Shown here: positions 10,695 through 18,878 of the stretch, piece after piece
Position numbering within the stretch: the stretch's first letter is position 1
Layout of the letters: each line of letters begins with the position of its first letter
From: an uncultured Bacteroidota bacterium
GTDB taxonomy: Bacteria > Bacteroidota > Bacteroidia > Flavobacteriales > Flavobacteriaceae
Assembly: GCA_902598305.1 (NCBI GenBank)
Contig: CACKBL010000013.1
Span: forward strand, 1 to 52,512
DNA: 52,512 nucleotides
Reading direction: 5' to 3'
Notes under the pieces: model-generated
What the model saw: only the letters and a program-made list of their open reading frames with translations
Told to the model about the DNA's origin: nothing
Database searches by the model: none
Program-made: the position numbers and the translations under genes

Positions 10695-11417
10695 ATGATT
10701 ACAAATTCCGAGTTAAAATACATCAAAAAGTTAGAAAGAAAGAAGTATAGAAATCTTTATTCCCATTTTGTTGTTGAAGGAGAAAAAGTCTTTAAAGACT
10801 TTTTTGATGCAAATATTCCGATATATAAAAGTTATTCAACAAAAAAAATAAAAGGTCAAAACTCTACAATAGTAACTTACAATTGTATGAAAAGAATGAC
10901 TTTTTTGAAAAGCCCCTCAAATGTTTTAGGGATTTTTTCAACTCATATGAAAAAAACCCCTCCACTTGATAAAAAAGTTTTGGTTTTAGATGATGTGTCA
11001 GATCCTGGAAACCTTGGTTCAATAATAAGGTTATGCGATTGGTTTGGTTTTGAAAATATTGTTTGTTCTAAAAAAACGGTTGATTGTTATAATCCTAAAG
11101 TAGTTCAATCTTCAATGGGGTCCTTAGCTCGTATAAATATTTTCTATGAAGATTTAAATTCTTACTTATCAAAAGTGTCAATCCCGGTCTATGGTACTTT
11201 TCTAAAAGGAGAATTTGTCAACAGAGTTACTTTTCCAAGTAAATTTGTTTTAATTTTTGGCAATGAGTCAAATGGGATTTCTAAATCAATAAGCAAGTTT
11301 GTGAGTCAGAAAATTACAATACCCAAAAGAAGTAGATCTGTAATTGATAGTTTAAATATAACCAGTGCGGCAGCAATTGTTATGAACAAAATTTCAAATC
11401 AATCATTCAAATGTTAA
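10695..11417 (+). CDS. TrmH/SpoU-family RNA 2'-O-methyltransferase
   Basis: A 240-residue SPOUT enzyme. The N-terminal substrate-binding domain carries YSHFVVEGEKVFKDFF. The knotted catalytic domain has all three family motifs: VLDDVSDPGNLGSIIRLCDW (motif 1, with the Asn and Arg of the active site), LIFGNESNGIS (motif 2), and IPKRSRSVIDSLNITSAAAI (motif 3, SAM-binding knot). It methylates a ribose 2'-OH in rRNA or tRNA, but the target nucleotide cannot be read from the sequence. It is distinct from rlmB, which lies 0.85 kb away. It diverges from tamL and overlaps the 3' end of porT by 15 bp. Confidence 0.9.
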   Translation: MITNSELKYIKKLERKKYRNLYSHFVVEGEKVFKDFFDANIPIYKSYSTKKIKGQNSTIVTYNCMKRMTFLKSPSNVLGIFSTHMKKTPPLDKKVLVLDDVSDPGNLGSIIRLCDWFGFENIVCSKKTVDCYNPKVVQSSMGSLARINIFYEDLNSYLSKVSIPVYGTFLKGEFVNRVTFPSKFVLIFGNESNGISKSISKFVSQKITIPKRSRSVIDSLNITSAAAIVMNKISNQSFKC

Positions 11418-12179
11418 ATTAATGGCAAATCCTTGACTTAACAAACTTTTAATATTCGAAGTCCAAGGGCTATTGGAGTTGTTATCCTGTATCAATTCAT
11501 TTTGAATAGAAAATATTCCCCTAATCGATGGAGAAAATTTAAAATAGACCAGATAAAAGTCGATACCAAAACCAATTTCATAATTAAAGCTTTGACTAGT
11601 TACTCTAAATACATTACCATAATTATCATCATTGTTTTTTTCATTACTTGATAGGTTAAACGAGGTAGATACACCTCCAACTAAATATGGTTTAAAATTA
11701 TTTATTCTTTTTGCACTAAACTTGACTAGAAGAGGTATGTGTATGTAAGTAGACTTAACCTCTCGTAGATAATCTTCATCATTTGTTAGTCCGCTTGTTG
11801 CTTGAGGATAAATTAAGTCTCTTTGAGTATAATATAGTCCAGGTTCTAACCTTAGATTAAAATATTTATTTAATCTAAGGTCACCGATTAACCCGACATT
11901 AAAACCTGTGTTTTTAGTTAGTTCAATGTTAGGCAGATTTAAACCTCTTTTATTATCTGGGAAATTCCTGTTACTGGGCACAGAATAATTACTATTGTAT
12001 TGAATTTGATATCCAAAGTTGTTAAACCCAAGAAAATATCCATAGTGTAATGGTTTTTCATCAAACGTTTGCAAATGCATTATTTTTTCTTTAACCGTAT
12101 AATATTGAGCATAAATAATATTATCACAAATTGTGATACTTAGTAGTAAAAAATAAATAATATTATCAATTCTTTTCAA
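11403..12179 (-). CDS. porT: PorT-like outer-membrane beta-barrel protein (type IX secretion)
   Basis: About 258 residues with a signal peptide (MKRIDNIIYFLLLSITICDN, then IIYAQ) and a small beta-barrel body. Barrel-like strands include GYFLGFNNFGYQIQYN, FNVGLIGDLRLNKYFNLRLE, IHIPLLVKFSAKRI, PYLVGGVSTSFNL and a final FAINLTFE. PorT is an outer-membrane component needed for type IX secretion in Bacteroidota. The call rests on the fold, the YTQRDL and IHIPLLVKF segments, and a neighbourhood I recall from other flavobacteria (SpoU methyltransferase and Omp85 protein beside porT). A GTG at 12197 is an alternative start, but the TTG at 12179 gives a cleaner signal peptide. A generic porin-family barrel protein is the alternative call. 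Confidence 0.75.
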   Translation of the reverse strand: MKRIDNIIYFLLLSITICDNIIYAQYYTVKEKIMHLQTFDEKPLHYGYFLGFNNFGYQIQYNSNYSVPSNRNFPDNKRGLNLPNIELTKNTGFNVGLIGDLRLNKYFNLRLEPGLYYTQRDLIYPQATSGLTNDEDYLREVKSTYIHIPLLVKFSAKRINNFKPYLVGGVSTSFNLSSNEKNNDDNYGNVFRVTSQSFNYEIGFGIDFYLVYFKFSPSIRGIFSIQNELIQDNNSNSPWTSNIKSLLSQGFAINLTFE

Positions 12180-12266
12180 AGCAGTATAAGGGTGCACCTA
12201 GGATATTTAAATGCTTATATAAATAACATGGTTTTATTACAAATATTGCCTTAAAACCCTGATAAA

Positions 12267-12995
12267 TTAAGAGAGATTTTTTGTAATGTGATATAGAGAA
12301 ATTCCACAGGCTACGGATACATTGAGTGATTTGATTTCTCCTTCCATAGGGATAGATACTTTTTTATCGACAACATTCAATGTACTTTTATTTATTCCTT
12401 TTCCTTCTGAGCCAAGAATCAGAACTGTTTTTTTATTAAATCTTTCGTCAAAAATATTTTTACTAGATTTTTCTTCCAAACCTACAACTTCAAAACCCCT
12501 TGATTTAAACTCATAAATTGCATCATTTAAGTGACTCACCTTCGAAATTGGAATATAAAAAACTGCTCCAACAGAAGCTTTAATAGTATCTGAGTTTATG
12601 GTAGCACTATTACTTTCAGGCACAACAATTCCATCTATCCCAGTAGCCAGTGAATTTCTAAAAATTGCTCCAAAATTTCTGACATCAGTTACACCATCTA
12701 AAAGAAGATAAATTTCCTTTTCCTTTTTAAAATTTTTTTCAAGAAGAGTTTCAAACTTACAGTATTGGATCTGTTCTATAAGTGCTGCAGCACCTTGGTG
12801 ATTTTTTTTAGAAAGTTTGTCTAATTTCTTATTAGAGGTAAATATTATGTCTATTTTTTTTTTGGAGGCATAATCCTCCACTTCTTTGAATAGTCTATTT
12901 TTTTTATTTTTTAAAAGCCATACTTTTTCAATTTTAACATTTGCTCTCATTGCCTCAATAATAGGCCTTATTCCATATATTATTTCATTTTCCAT
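12267..12995 (-). CDS. rlmB: 23S rRNA 2'-O-methyltransferase RlmB
   Basis: A 242-residue SPOUT methyltransferase of the RlmB subgroup, which methylates G2251 in the 23S rRNA P-loop. The N-terminal domain opens with IIYGIRPIIEAMRANVKIEKVW, typical of RlmB, and includes KKNHQGAAALIEQ. The catalytic motifs are LLLDGVTDVRNFGAIFRNSL, LILGSEGKGIN and IPMEGEIKSLNVSVACGISL. The gene starts just 15 nt past a strong hairpin that follows susD, so its expression may depend on what that hairpin does. The gap to the porT start (12180-12266) shows no further gene. Confidence 0.93.
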   Translation of the reverse strand: MENEIIYGIRPIIEAMRANVKIEKVWLLKNKKNRLFKEVEDYASKKKIDIIFTSNKKLDKLSKKNHQGAAALIEQIQYCKFETLLEKNFKKEKEIYLLLDGVTDVRNFGAIFRNSLATGIDGIVVPESNSATINSDTIKASVGAVFYIPISKVSHLNDAIYEFKSRGFEVVGLEEKSSKNIFDERFNKKTVLILGSEGKGINKSTLNVVDKKVSIPMEGEIKSLNVSVACGISLYHITKNLS

Positions 12996-13010
12996 ATTAT
13001 GCTAAATTAA

Positions 13011-13037
13011 AAAAGCCACTTGAAACAAGTGGCTTTT
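13011..13037 (-). terminator. Hairpin terminator after susCD
   Basis: AAAAGCCACTTG, loop AAA, then CAAGTGGCTTTT: a perfect 12-bp stem with a 3-nt loop. On the minus strand it is followed by further T residues (CTTTTTTAATTT), as expected for intrinsic termination of the susC-susD transcript. The structure is nearly symmetrical and would work in either direction, but only minus-strand genes flank it. It ends only 15 nt before the rlmB start. Confidence 0.85.
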
Positions 13038-13051
13038 ATTTTAAAACAATC

Positions 13052-13059
13052 CAAATTTA
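13052..13059 (-). promoter_or_regulatory. Possible rlmB promoter -7 box upstream of the hairpin
   Basis: Minus-strand TAAATTTG, a perfect TAnnTTTG match, located between the susD stop and the hairpin at 13011-13037. A TTTA lies 16 bp further upstream, inside the end of susD, as a weak -33 candidate. If real, the rlmB transcript would carry the hairpin in its leader. The match may also be chance in AT-rich DNA. Confidence 0.3.
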
Positions 13060-13064
13060 TTGCC

Positions 13065-14408
13065 CTAGTAACTAGTAAATAATGCAGTTGGAGCAAAGAA
13101 ATCTGGTAATGATGCAGGAATATTAGGGTTTGTGTCTAACTCACTCTGAGGATATAAATACCTCTGAGGGAAATTTGAAGCCCCAATAGCACCTTGTTTA
13201 TTAGGAACAGAAATAGCATTTCTTGTTCTTCTCAAATCATGGAACGTTACAATCTCACCAATTAGAGCAATATACTTTTCCTCTAATATTTGAAGATGTA
13301 GTTCAGTTCCTGTTGCAGTTGAATCAGGGAAACCAGCAGCATCAGAAGAATATTGAACTCTTTGATCAGCACGTACATTATTTAAATGTTGTCTAGCGCC
13401 GGCCTCATCTCCTTGCATAAATTTAGCTTCAGCCAAAATAAACTGAGTTTCTTGATAACTAGCAAGTTGGAATGGAGCATCGATTTCAAAAACACCACCC
13501 GCAGTAGTATTTAAGGCAACTTCAGCACCACCAGAGTCAGAAATGAAATAGTAGTCATATTGAAGCTGTTGGGCTGGTGTAGCTAACCTTCTGGTTGCCG
13601 TACCATCCAAAAGATGAACCAAATGTGCATTGTTTGCTTTCAAATAGTCTTGTCTTTCATCAATAATAAACTGATAAAATAAATTTCTATTTTCTTGAGA
13701 TGTACCATGCTGTGTTTCTAGGTCATTAGCACTAGAGGAAATACCTTGATTTGCATGAGATATAGCGCTAGCATAGTTTCCGGCAAGCAAGCTGTATCTA
13801 GCAGCTAACGTGTGACCAGTAGCAGCCCACGTTCCTCCAGAAAGTCTGTTTCCGCCAAATCCAGCAGCAATAGATGCAGTACCAACCAAAGCGATTCCCT
13901 GTTCAATGAGAGCAATCCCTCCGTTTACTACATCCGCTTGAGAGTCATAAACAGGGTTAGGATATTCATCAGGATTTACAGCTTGAGAGAATGGAACATC
14001 ACCATAAAGTGCAGCCATATCAGCGTATAGGGCACCCTGTAGAATACTAGCTATTCCTTTAACAAGATTTCCAGCACTTTCGTCATTTAAAATTAACTGA
14101 GCTGTATTTATACCTTGAAGATATGTATCTCCCCACATATCATTATAATTACCACGGTTAGGTGAGTAAGTATTCAAGGTCAAATATTGTCTATCAGCAC
14201 CAGACATTGTGTTGGCAAATACACCAGCATAACGAGCATTGTTACTACCCATATGCTGCATAAAAGCCAACTGCGTTTGACCGATTATAAGGTCAGATGC
14301 AGCAACTATAAAGTTGTTTGGATCGTCATTTAGATCCTCTGTGTAACTTTCACAACTCCCCACTACTACGGCAGCGAAGAATGTTAATATATACTTATTT
14401 ATTTTCAT
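13065..14408 (-). CDS. susD: SusD/RagB-family nutrient-binding outer-membrane lipoprotein
   Basis: A 447-residue surface lipoprotein that caps a SusC transporter and helps capture its substrate. The chosen ATG gives a lipoprotein signal (MKINKYILTFFAAVVVGSC) with Cys19 as the lipidated residue; an upstream ATG would run into the end of susC. After a short linker (DPNNF) the helical SusD body has MQHMGSNNARYAGVFANTMS, YNDMWGDTYLQGINTAQLIL, the TPR-like helices QETQFILAEAKFMQGDEA and HLNNVRADQRVQ, and the C-terminal EKYIALIGEIVTFHDLRRTR. The pattern resembles the SusD-like_2 branch. It lies 10 nt downstream of susC. No glycoside hydrolase, peptidase or regulator is adjacent, so the substrate is unknown. 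Confidence 0.92.
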   Translation of the reverse strand: MKINKYILTFFAAVVVGSCESYTEDLNDDPNNFIVAASDLIIGQTQLAFMQHMGSNNARYAGVFANTMSGADRQYLTLNTYSPNRGNYNDMWGDTYLQGINTAQLILNDESAGNLVKGIASILQGALYADMAALYGDVPFSQAVNPDEYPNPVYDSQADVVNGGIALIEQGIALVGTASIAAGFGGNRLSGGTWAATGHTLAARYSLLAGNYASAISHANQGISSSANDLETQHGTSQENRNLFYQFIIDERQDYLKANNAHLVHLLDGTATRRLATPAQQLQYDYYFISDSGGAEVALNTTAGGVFEIDAPFQLASYQETQFILAEAKFMQGDEAGARQHLNNVRADQRVQYSSDAAGFPDSTATGTELHLQILEEKYIALIGEIVTFHDLRRTRNAISVPNKQGAIGASNFPQRYLYPQSELDTNPNIPASLPDFFAPTALFTSY

Positions 14409-14418
14409 AATCTTAAAA

Positions 14419-17400
14419 TTAAAATCCAAATCTTAGTGTTGTTAAAATTGATCTTGTACCAGGATTTGAAAAATATTCAAGTCCTCTTCCTCGAGATGCA
14501 CCAGTTAGGTTATTCTCAGGATCAAAACCTTCAATATTAGTCCAGGTATACAAGTTTCTTCCTGACACTGAAAGCGATAAATTTGATAGACCAAGTCTTT
14601 CAATCAATGATTTATCGAAATCATATGTAAGAGATATTTCTCTTAGTTTTACCCAAGATCCATCTTCAATAAATTGTGATCCAACATCACCAAATCCACC
14701 TCCGTTTGCAGTCCACCATTCGTGGTCGACAGCAACTGGTCCGGCACCAAAATCTTGAGTGTAACCTCTAAACTGAGCACCTGCTGGGATTTCATCACCC
14801 CAAGCATTGTAAATTGATGAACCTGTGTCGTTAGTTGTTAAAATATCTGTTTCTTCGTGGATACCCCAGAATAACATTACCCCGTAAGTTCCATTCCAAA
14901 TATCATTACCTTGGGATGTTTCAAATTGAGTAGTAAAATTGAAATTCTTGTATCTCAAAGAGGTTCCTAAACCTGCTCTAAAGTCAGGATTTGGGTCACC
15001 TGCTCCAACTAATTTTTCTGGATCAGCTTGAGGAAAACCATTTGAACCAAGAAGCAGATTTCCGCCTCCGTCTTTTAGGAACTGACCGCTTCTGTGAACA
15101 CCATAAGCATAACCTTCAGCAATACCCGATGATGTAGAAGTAAATCCATTTAGAATAAAATATGCAGCACCCTCTAAGTCTTCAACAATGTTTTTGTTTT
15201 GAGTAAAACTACCGTTAATACCTAAACTAAAATCTTCCGAATCAATTAAATTAGCAGATAGGTCTATCTCTATTCCTTTGTTTGAAATAACAGTAGCATT
15301 CTGGTAAGTGGTATTAAAACCTGAAGAAGGTGTTATTGGAAGAGCCAATATTCCGTCTTCAGTTTTATTATCATAATACGTAAAACCAAGAGTTAACTTA
15401 TTGTTAAACAATCTACTATCAAATCCTATTTCAAATTCTTTTTTACGCTCCTCTTTTAAATCAGGATTACCTCTGGTAGTTGATTGAGTAAATGGATTAC
15501 CATAAAGAGATCCATCTAAACCGTCTCCCCAACCAGAACCAATACCACCAGGACCTAAAACAGTTGATGTTATATATGCAGGTGGCGCTACACCAACTTC
15601 ACCGTAAGAAGCTCTTACTTTTAAGAAGTTAATAGCATCAACACCTACAAGGTCCGTCAATTTATAACCTACAGAAGCTGAAGGGTAAAATATAGTACCT
15701 CTATTAGGCATTGTTGAGAATGTTTCACCTCTACCAGATAATTCTACAAGTAGGTTTTCACCAACATTTAAGTTTAAAACTCCATAAGCACCACTACTTC
15801 TTCTTAACTCAGTGAAAGCACTTGGGTTAGAGTTTTGTGAAGCTGCGTTTCCTGGATTCAAAAATTCTTGATCTGGGTTTGTAAATACAGCTTCAAAAGC
15901 ACTAAGTCTTCTATAATCAAGTTCGACCTGTTGAAAACCAACTGTATAATCCAAACCTATATTACTAGTGATATCTACACCACCTGTAAAGAAAGCGTTA
16001 AACTGTGCAAGTTTATTGCTTATTCTATCCTCTGCATAAGTTCCATTATTACCATCTCCTGCAGATCCAGGTGGTTGATAATCAACTCTGTTATCTTGAT
16101 AATAATCTACACTATATCTTACTGCAAGATTTAAGTTGTCACTAAAACTATAGTTAATCTCAGGAGCAAATATGAATCTGTTTACATCATTTATGTTTTT
16201 TTGTTCATTTGTTGTCCATAGAGGATTATTGTATGTAGGTGCTGCATAATTAAAAGCACCCGAAGAAGTACTAAATGTTCTGTATGAACCCGTATCTCTT
16301 CTATAAGATCTGTGAGAGTTTGGTGTCACTGTAGTCACACCGTCTATCGTTCTATAATTAGTTCCTTTATAGTCTCTAATATCAAAATCAGGAGAATTCC
16401 TTAAATAACCTAGATAAAGACCATTTAGATTTGATCCTGTTTGAACTCTGTTAGAATCAATGTTTGTATAAGAAGAAGATAATTTAAACAATAATTTATC
16501 AGTCGCCTGAGTTGTGTTGTTTAATTTTAGAGAGGTTCTGGTATAATCAGAATTACCCTTCATAATTCCATCTTGGTCAACATTTGATATTGAAATGTAT
16601 GTCCTATTTCTTTCTCCATTATATGAAAAACTCACAGAATTATCGTAAGTGTATCCGTTTCCGAAAACAGCATCTCTGTTAATTTGATTATAATCAGTCT
16701 TATCATTTTTACTAGTGATAACTCCATACCTTGTTCCGCTTTCAGCTTCAAAATATCCACCAGAAAAATCATAGGTATCGGCACCACCTGATCTTAAACT
16801 CATTTGGTCTCCAAAAGAAAAACCCGTGTTAGCCACAAATCTTCCTACACCTGGACTACCTCCATACCATAGGTCTGGAAAACCTTGACCCCAAGAACCT
16901 TGCTTGTCCCATTCCATGTTGATTGTTTCAACAGATAAAGCTGATTTAGCATTTACACTCCATCCTTTTGGACTAGATGAACCTCTTTTAGTATTAATTA
17001 CTAATACACCATTCGCAGCTCCTGTTCCGTATATCGCAGCAGCAGCAGCACCTTTAATAACTGATATAGATTCTATATCATCAGGATTAATATCATTTAA
17101 TCTTGATTGTTGAACAACTCCTGCAGTGTTACCACCGATATTATCATTTGAAATGATAGCTCCATCAAGAACAATAAGAGGAGAAATATCTCCAAATATT
17201 GTGTTTTGACCACGAATTTGGATATATGCACCAGAACCTGGGTCTCCAGCATTTCGTGTTATGTTTACACCAGAAGTTTTACCAGACATACCTTGAAGTA
17301 TACCTGATTCTCCAGAACGTTGAACATCATCTACTTCAATTTTTGTTGTTGATGTTAAATCGTCATCTTTTTTCTTCTCCAATCCTAAAGCCGTAAGAAC

Positions 17401-17703
17401 TACTTCTTCTAATTCAGTTCCAGATTCTAATGAAATATTAATCGTATCATCACTTCCTACAGTTATTTCCTGAGAAGCATAACCAACAAAACTGAAAACA
17501 AGAATAGATCCTTCACTAGCCTCGATTGAATAATTACCATCAAAGTCAGTTGTGACTCCATTACTAGTACCTTTTTCAACGATTGAAGCTCCAGGCAATG
17601 GTAATCCATCGCTGTCATTTACAATCCCCGAAATGGTTTTTTGGGCATTTACTACTATAAAAGAAAATATAATAGCTATGCAGGTTAAAAAATATCTTTT
17701 CAT
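14419..17703 (-). CDS. susC: SusC/RagA-family TonB-linked outer-membrane transporter
   Basis: A 1094-residue TonB-dependent transporter. The ATG at 17703 gives a clean signal peptide (MKRYFLTCIAIIFSFIVVNA) cut before QKTISG; a longer frame starting 20 codons upstream lacks this. Next comes the carboxypeptidase-regulatory-like domain typical of SusC (GIVNDSDGLPLPGASIVEKG, then TTDFDGNYSI). The plug follows, with LQGMSGKTSGVNITRNAGDP, YIQIRGQNTIFGDISPLIVL and SVIKGAAAAAIYGTGAANGV. The 22-strand barrel then ends in Phe (ILTTLRFGF). It moves a substrate held by its SusD partner across the outer membrane using TonB-ExbBD energy. The substrate is not identifiable from the sequence or neighbourhood. 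It is first in a two-gene operon ended by the hairpin at 13011-13037. Confidence 0.95.
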   Translation of the reverse strand: MKRYFLTCIAIIFSFIVVNAQKTISGIVNDSDGLPLPGASIVEKGTSNGVTTDFDGNYSIEASEGSILVFSFVGYASQEITVGSDDTINISLESGTELEEVVLTALGLEKKKDDDLTSTTKIEVDDVQRSGESGILQGMSGKTSGVNITRNAGDPGSGAYIQIRGQNTIFGDISPLIVLDGAIISNDNIGGNTAGVVQQSRLNDINPDDIESISVIKGAAAAAIYGTGAANGVLVINTKRGSSSPKGWSVNAKSALSVETINMEWDKQGSWGQGFPDLWYGGSPGVGRFVANTGFSFGDQMSLRSGGADTYDFSGGYFEAESGTRYGVITSKNDKTDYNQINRDAVFGNGYTYDNSVSFSYNGERNRTYISISNVDQDGIMKGNSDYTRTSLKLNNTTQATDKLLFKLSSSYTNIDSNRVQTGSNLNGLYLGYLRNSPDFDIRDYKGTNYRTIDGVTTVTPNSHRSYRRDTGSYRTFSTSSGAFNYAAPTYNNPLWTTNEQKNINDVNRFIFAPEINYSFSDNLNLAVRYSVDYYQDNRVDYQPPGSAGDGNNGTYAEDRISNKLAQFNAFFTGGVDITSNIGLDYTVGFQQVELDYRRLSAFEAVFTNPDQEFLNPGNAASQNSNPSAFTELRRSSGAYGVLNLNVGENLLVELSGRGETFSTMPNRGTIFYPSASVGYKLTDLVGVDAINFLKVRASYGEVGVAPPAYITSTVLGPGGIGSGWGDGLDGSLYGNPFTQSTTRGNPDLKEERKKEFEIGFDSRLFNNKLTLGFTYYDNKTEDGILALPITPSSGFNTTYQNATVISNKGIEIDLSANLIDSEDFSLGINGSFTQNKNIVEDLEGAAYFILNGFTSTSSGIAEGYAYGVHRSGQFLKDGGGNLLLGSNGFPQADPEKLVGAGDPNPDFRAGLGTSLRYKNFNFTTQFETSQGNDIWNGTYGVMLFWGIHEETDILTTNDTGSSIYNAWGDEIPAGAQFRGYTQDFGAGPVAVDHEWWTANGGGFGDVGSQFIEDGSWVKLREISLTYDFDKSLIERLGLSNLSLSVSGRNLYTWTNIEGFDPENNLTGASRGRGLEYFSNPGTRSILTTLRFGF

Positions 17704-17727
17704 ACTTAATATATTAAATTTGGATTG

Positions 17728-17735
17728 CGAATATA
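17728..17735 (-). promoter_or_regulatory. Weak candidate -7 box upstream of susC
   Basis: Minus-strand TATATTCG matches TAnnTTTG at all but one fixed base and lies 25 bp before the susC start. No good TTTG is present at the right distance upstream, so the call is weak. Confidence 0.25.
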
Positions 17736-17955
17736 CAATAAAAATTTGTTTTACACTTAACATTTCTTTAAGAATATTTTTTTAATGTATTGATAATCAG
17801 AGACAATTGAAATTAATATTTTTTTATTTTAGAATTACGTTCTAAATTTTGTAAGATTTAAACTTTTAAAAATAGTATTAATAAACTGAAAATCAACTAA
17901 TTAATTTTTTTCAAATCACTAAACGTGAGATTGATTTATTATACTTTAACAAAAT

Positions 17956-17988
17956 TTTAGGAATCTATAAAAAATAGTACTAAATTTG
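17956..17988 (+). promoter_or_regulatory. Promoter of the str-S10-spc-alpha supercluster
   Basis: TAAATTTG at 17981-17988 is a perfect Bacteroidota -7 element (TAnnTTTG). A TTTA at 17956-17959 stands 21 bp upstream as a -33 element close to TTTG. Transcription would start near 17995, giving a leader of some 15-20 nt before rpsL. No other strong candidate lies ahead of this long gene run. Confidence 0.6.
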
Positions 17989-18012
17989 CGGGCTTGAAAA
18001 TCTAACATTTGT

Positions 18013-18387
18013 ATGCCAACCATTGCTCAATTAGTACGAAAAGGTAGACTGAGTATTTCGAAAAAAAGTAAGTCTGCTGCTCTTGAATCGTCACCTCAGA
18101 AGAGAGGAGTTTGTACAAGAGTTTATACTACTACGCCTAAGAAACCAAATTCAGCAATGCGTAAAGTGGCCAGGGTAAGATTAACTAACGGTAAAGAGGT
18201 CAACGCATATATACCAGGAGAAGGTCATAATTTACAAGAACACTCAATAGTACTAGTTAGAGGAGGAAGAGTGAAAGATCTTCCTGGAGTTCGCTATCAT
18301 ATTGTAAGAGGTGCTTTAGATACTGCTGGTGTAGAAGGGCGCCTTCAAAGAAGATCTAAATACGGGGCTAAAAAACCAAAAAAATAA
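18013..18387 (+). CDS. rpsL: 30S ribosomal protein S12
   Basis: 124 residues, normal S12 length. S12 sits at the decoding centre. The loop [19 protein letters not shown] and the segment [17 protein letters not shown] are intact, with Lys at both positions where streptomycin-resistance changes usually occur (PKKPNS and VKDLPG). It is the first gene of the supercluster, preceded by a clear promoter box, and rpsG follows after 8 nt. Confidence 0.97.
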   Translation: MPTIAQLVRKGRLSISKKSKSAALESSPQKRGVCTRVYTTTPKKPNSAMRKVARVRLTNGKEVNAYIPGEGHNLQEHSIVLVRGGRVKDLPGVRYHIVRGALDTAGVEGRLQRRSKYGAKKPKK

Positions 18388-18395
18388 ATCATTAA

Positions 18396-18872
18396 ATGAG
18401 AAAGAAGCAATCAAAAAAGAGACCAATTCTTCCTGATCCAAAGTTTAATGACCAGCTAGTTACTCGTTTTGTCAATAATTTAATGCTTCACGGAAAAAAA
18501 TCAACTGCATATAATTTATTTTATGATGCAATTGAAATTGTTGAAAAAAGGAAGCAAGTTGAAGAAAAAACTGCTATTGAGGTTTGGAAAGATGCATTGT
18601 CAAATGTAATGCCCCATGTTGAAGTAAGAAGCAGGAGGATTGGTGGCGCAACATTTCAAATTCCAATGCAGATTAGACCTGATCGTAAAGTTTCTTTAGC
18701 CATAAAATGGCTAATTGGATTTGCTAGAAAGAGAAATGAAAAAACGATGTCTGAAAAGTTGGCAAATGAAATTCTATCTGCCTTTAAAGAGGAAGGTGCT
18801 GCTGTAAAAAAGAGGGTTGATACTCACAAAATGGCAGAGGCAAACAAAGCTTTTTCACACTTTAGATTCTAA
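18396..18872 (+). CDS. rpsG: 30S ribosomal protein S7
   Basis: 158 residues. S7 nucleates assembly of the 16S rRNA 3' domain and touches the E site. Recognisable stretches are [20 protein letters not shown], the loop [20 protein letters not shown] and [14 protein letters not shown]. It lies between rpsL and fusA with gaps of 8 and 6 nt, the classic str order. Confidence 0.97.
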   Translation: MRKKQSKKRPILPDPKFNDQLVTRFVNNLMLHGKKSTAYNLFYDAIEIVEKRKQVEEKTAIEVWKDALSNVMPHVEVRSRRIGGATFQIPMQIRPDRKVSLAIKWLIGFARKRNEKTMSEKLANEILSAFKEEGAAVKKRVDTHKMAEANKAFSHFRF

Positions 18873-18878
18873 TTTACA

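Larger units (their letters stand above)
17704..18012. other. Divergent intergenic region between susC and rpsL
   Basis: This 309-base AT-rich gap holds no open frame I would call a gene and no tRNA-like fold. It must carry promoters in both directions. Toward rpsL there is a good box at 17981-17988. Toward susC the best candidate is TATATTCG (minus strand, 17728-17735), one mismatch from TAnnTTTG, which would give a short leader. The middle, about 17780-17940, shows only A/T runs and no clear palindrome that I can identify as an operator. Confidence 0.6.

Noticed and set aside
10664-10726. ATG start for tamL giving 21 more residues
   Set aside because: The extra residues would put a non-signal segment ahead of the lipoprotein signal and overlap the start of the divergent methyltransferase gene. 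I kept the TTG at 10663, but the ATG cannot be excluded.
15868-17396. Several short plus-strand frames across susC
   Set aside because: They are shadows of the large susC gene, which has an unbroken frame and all expected domains.
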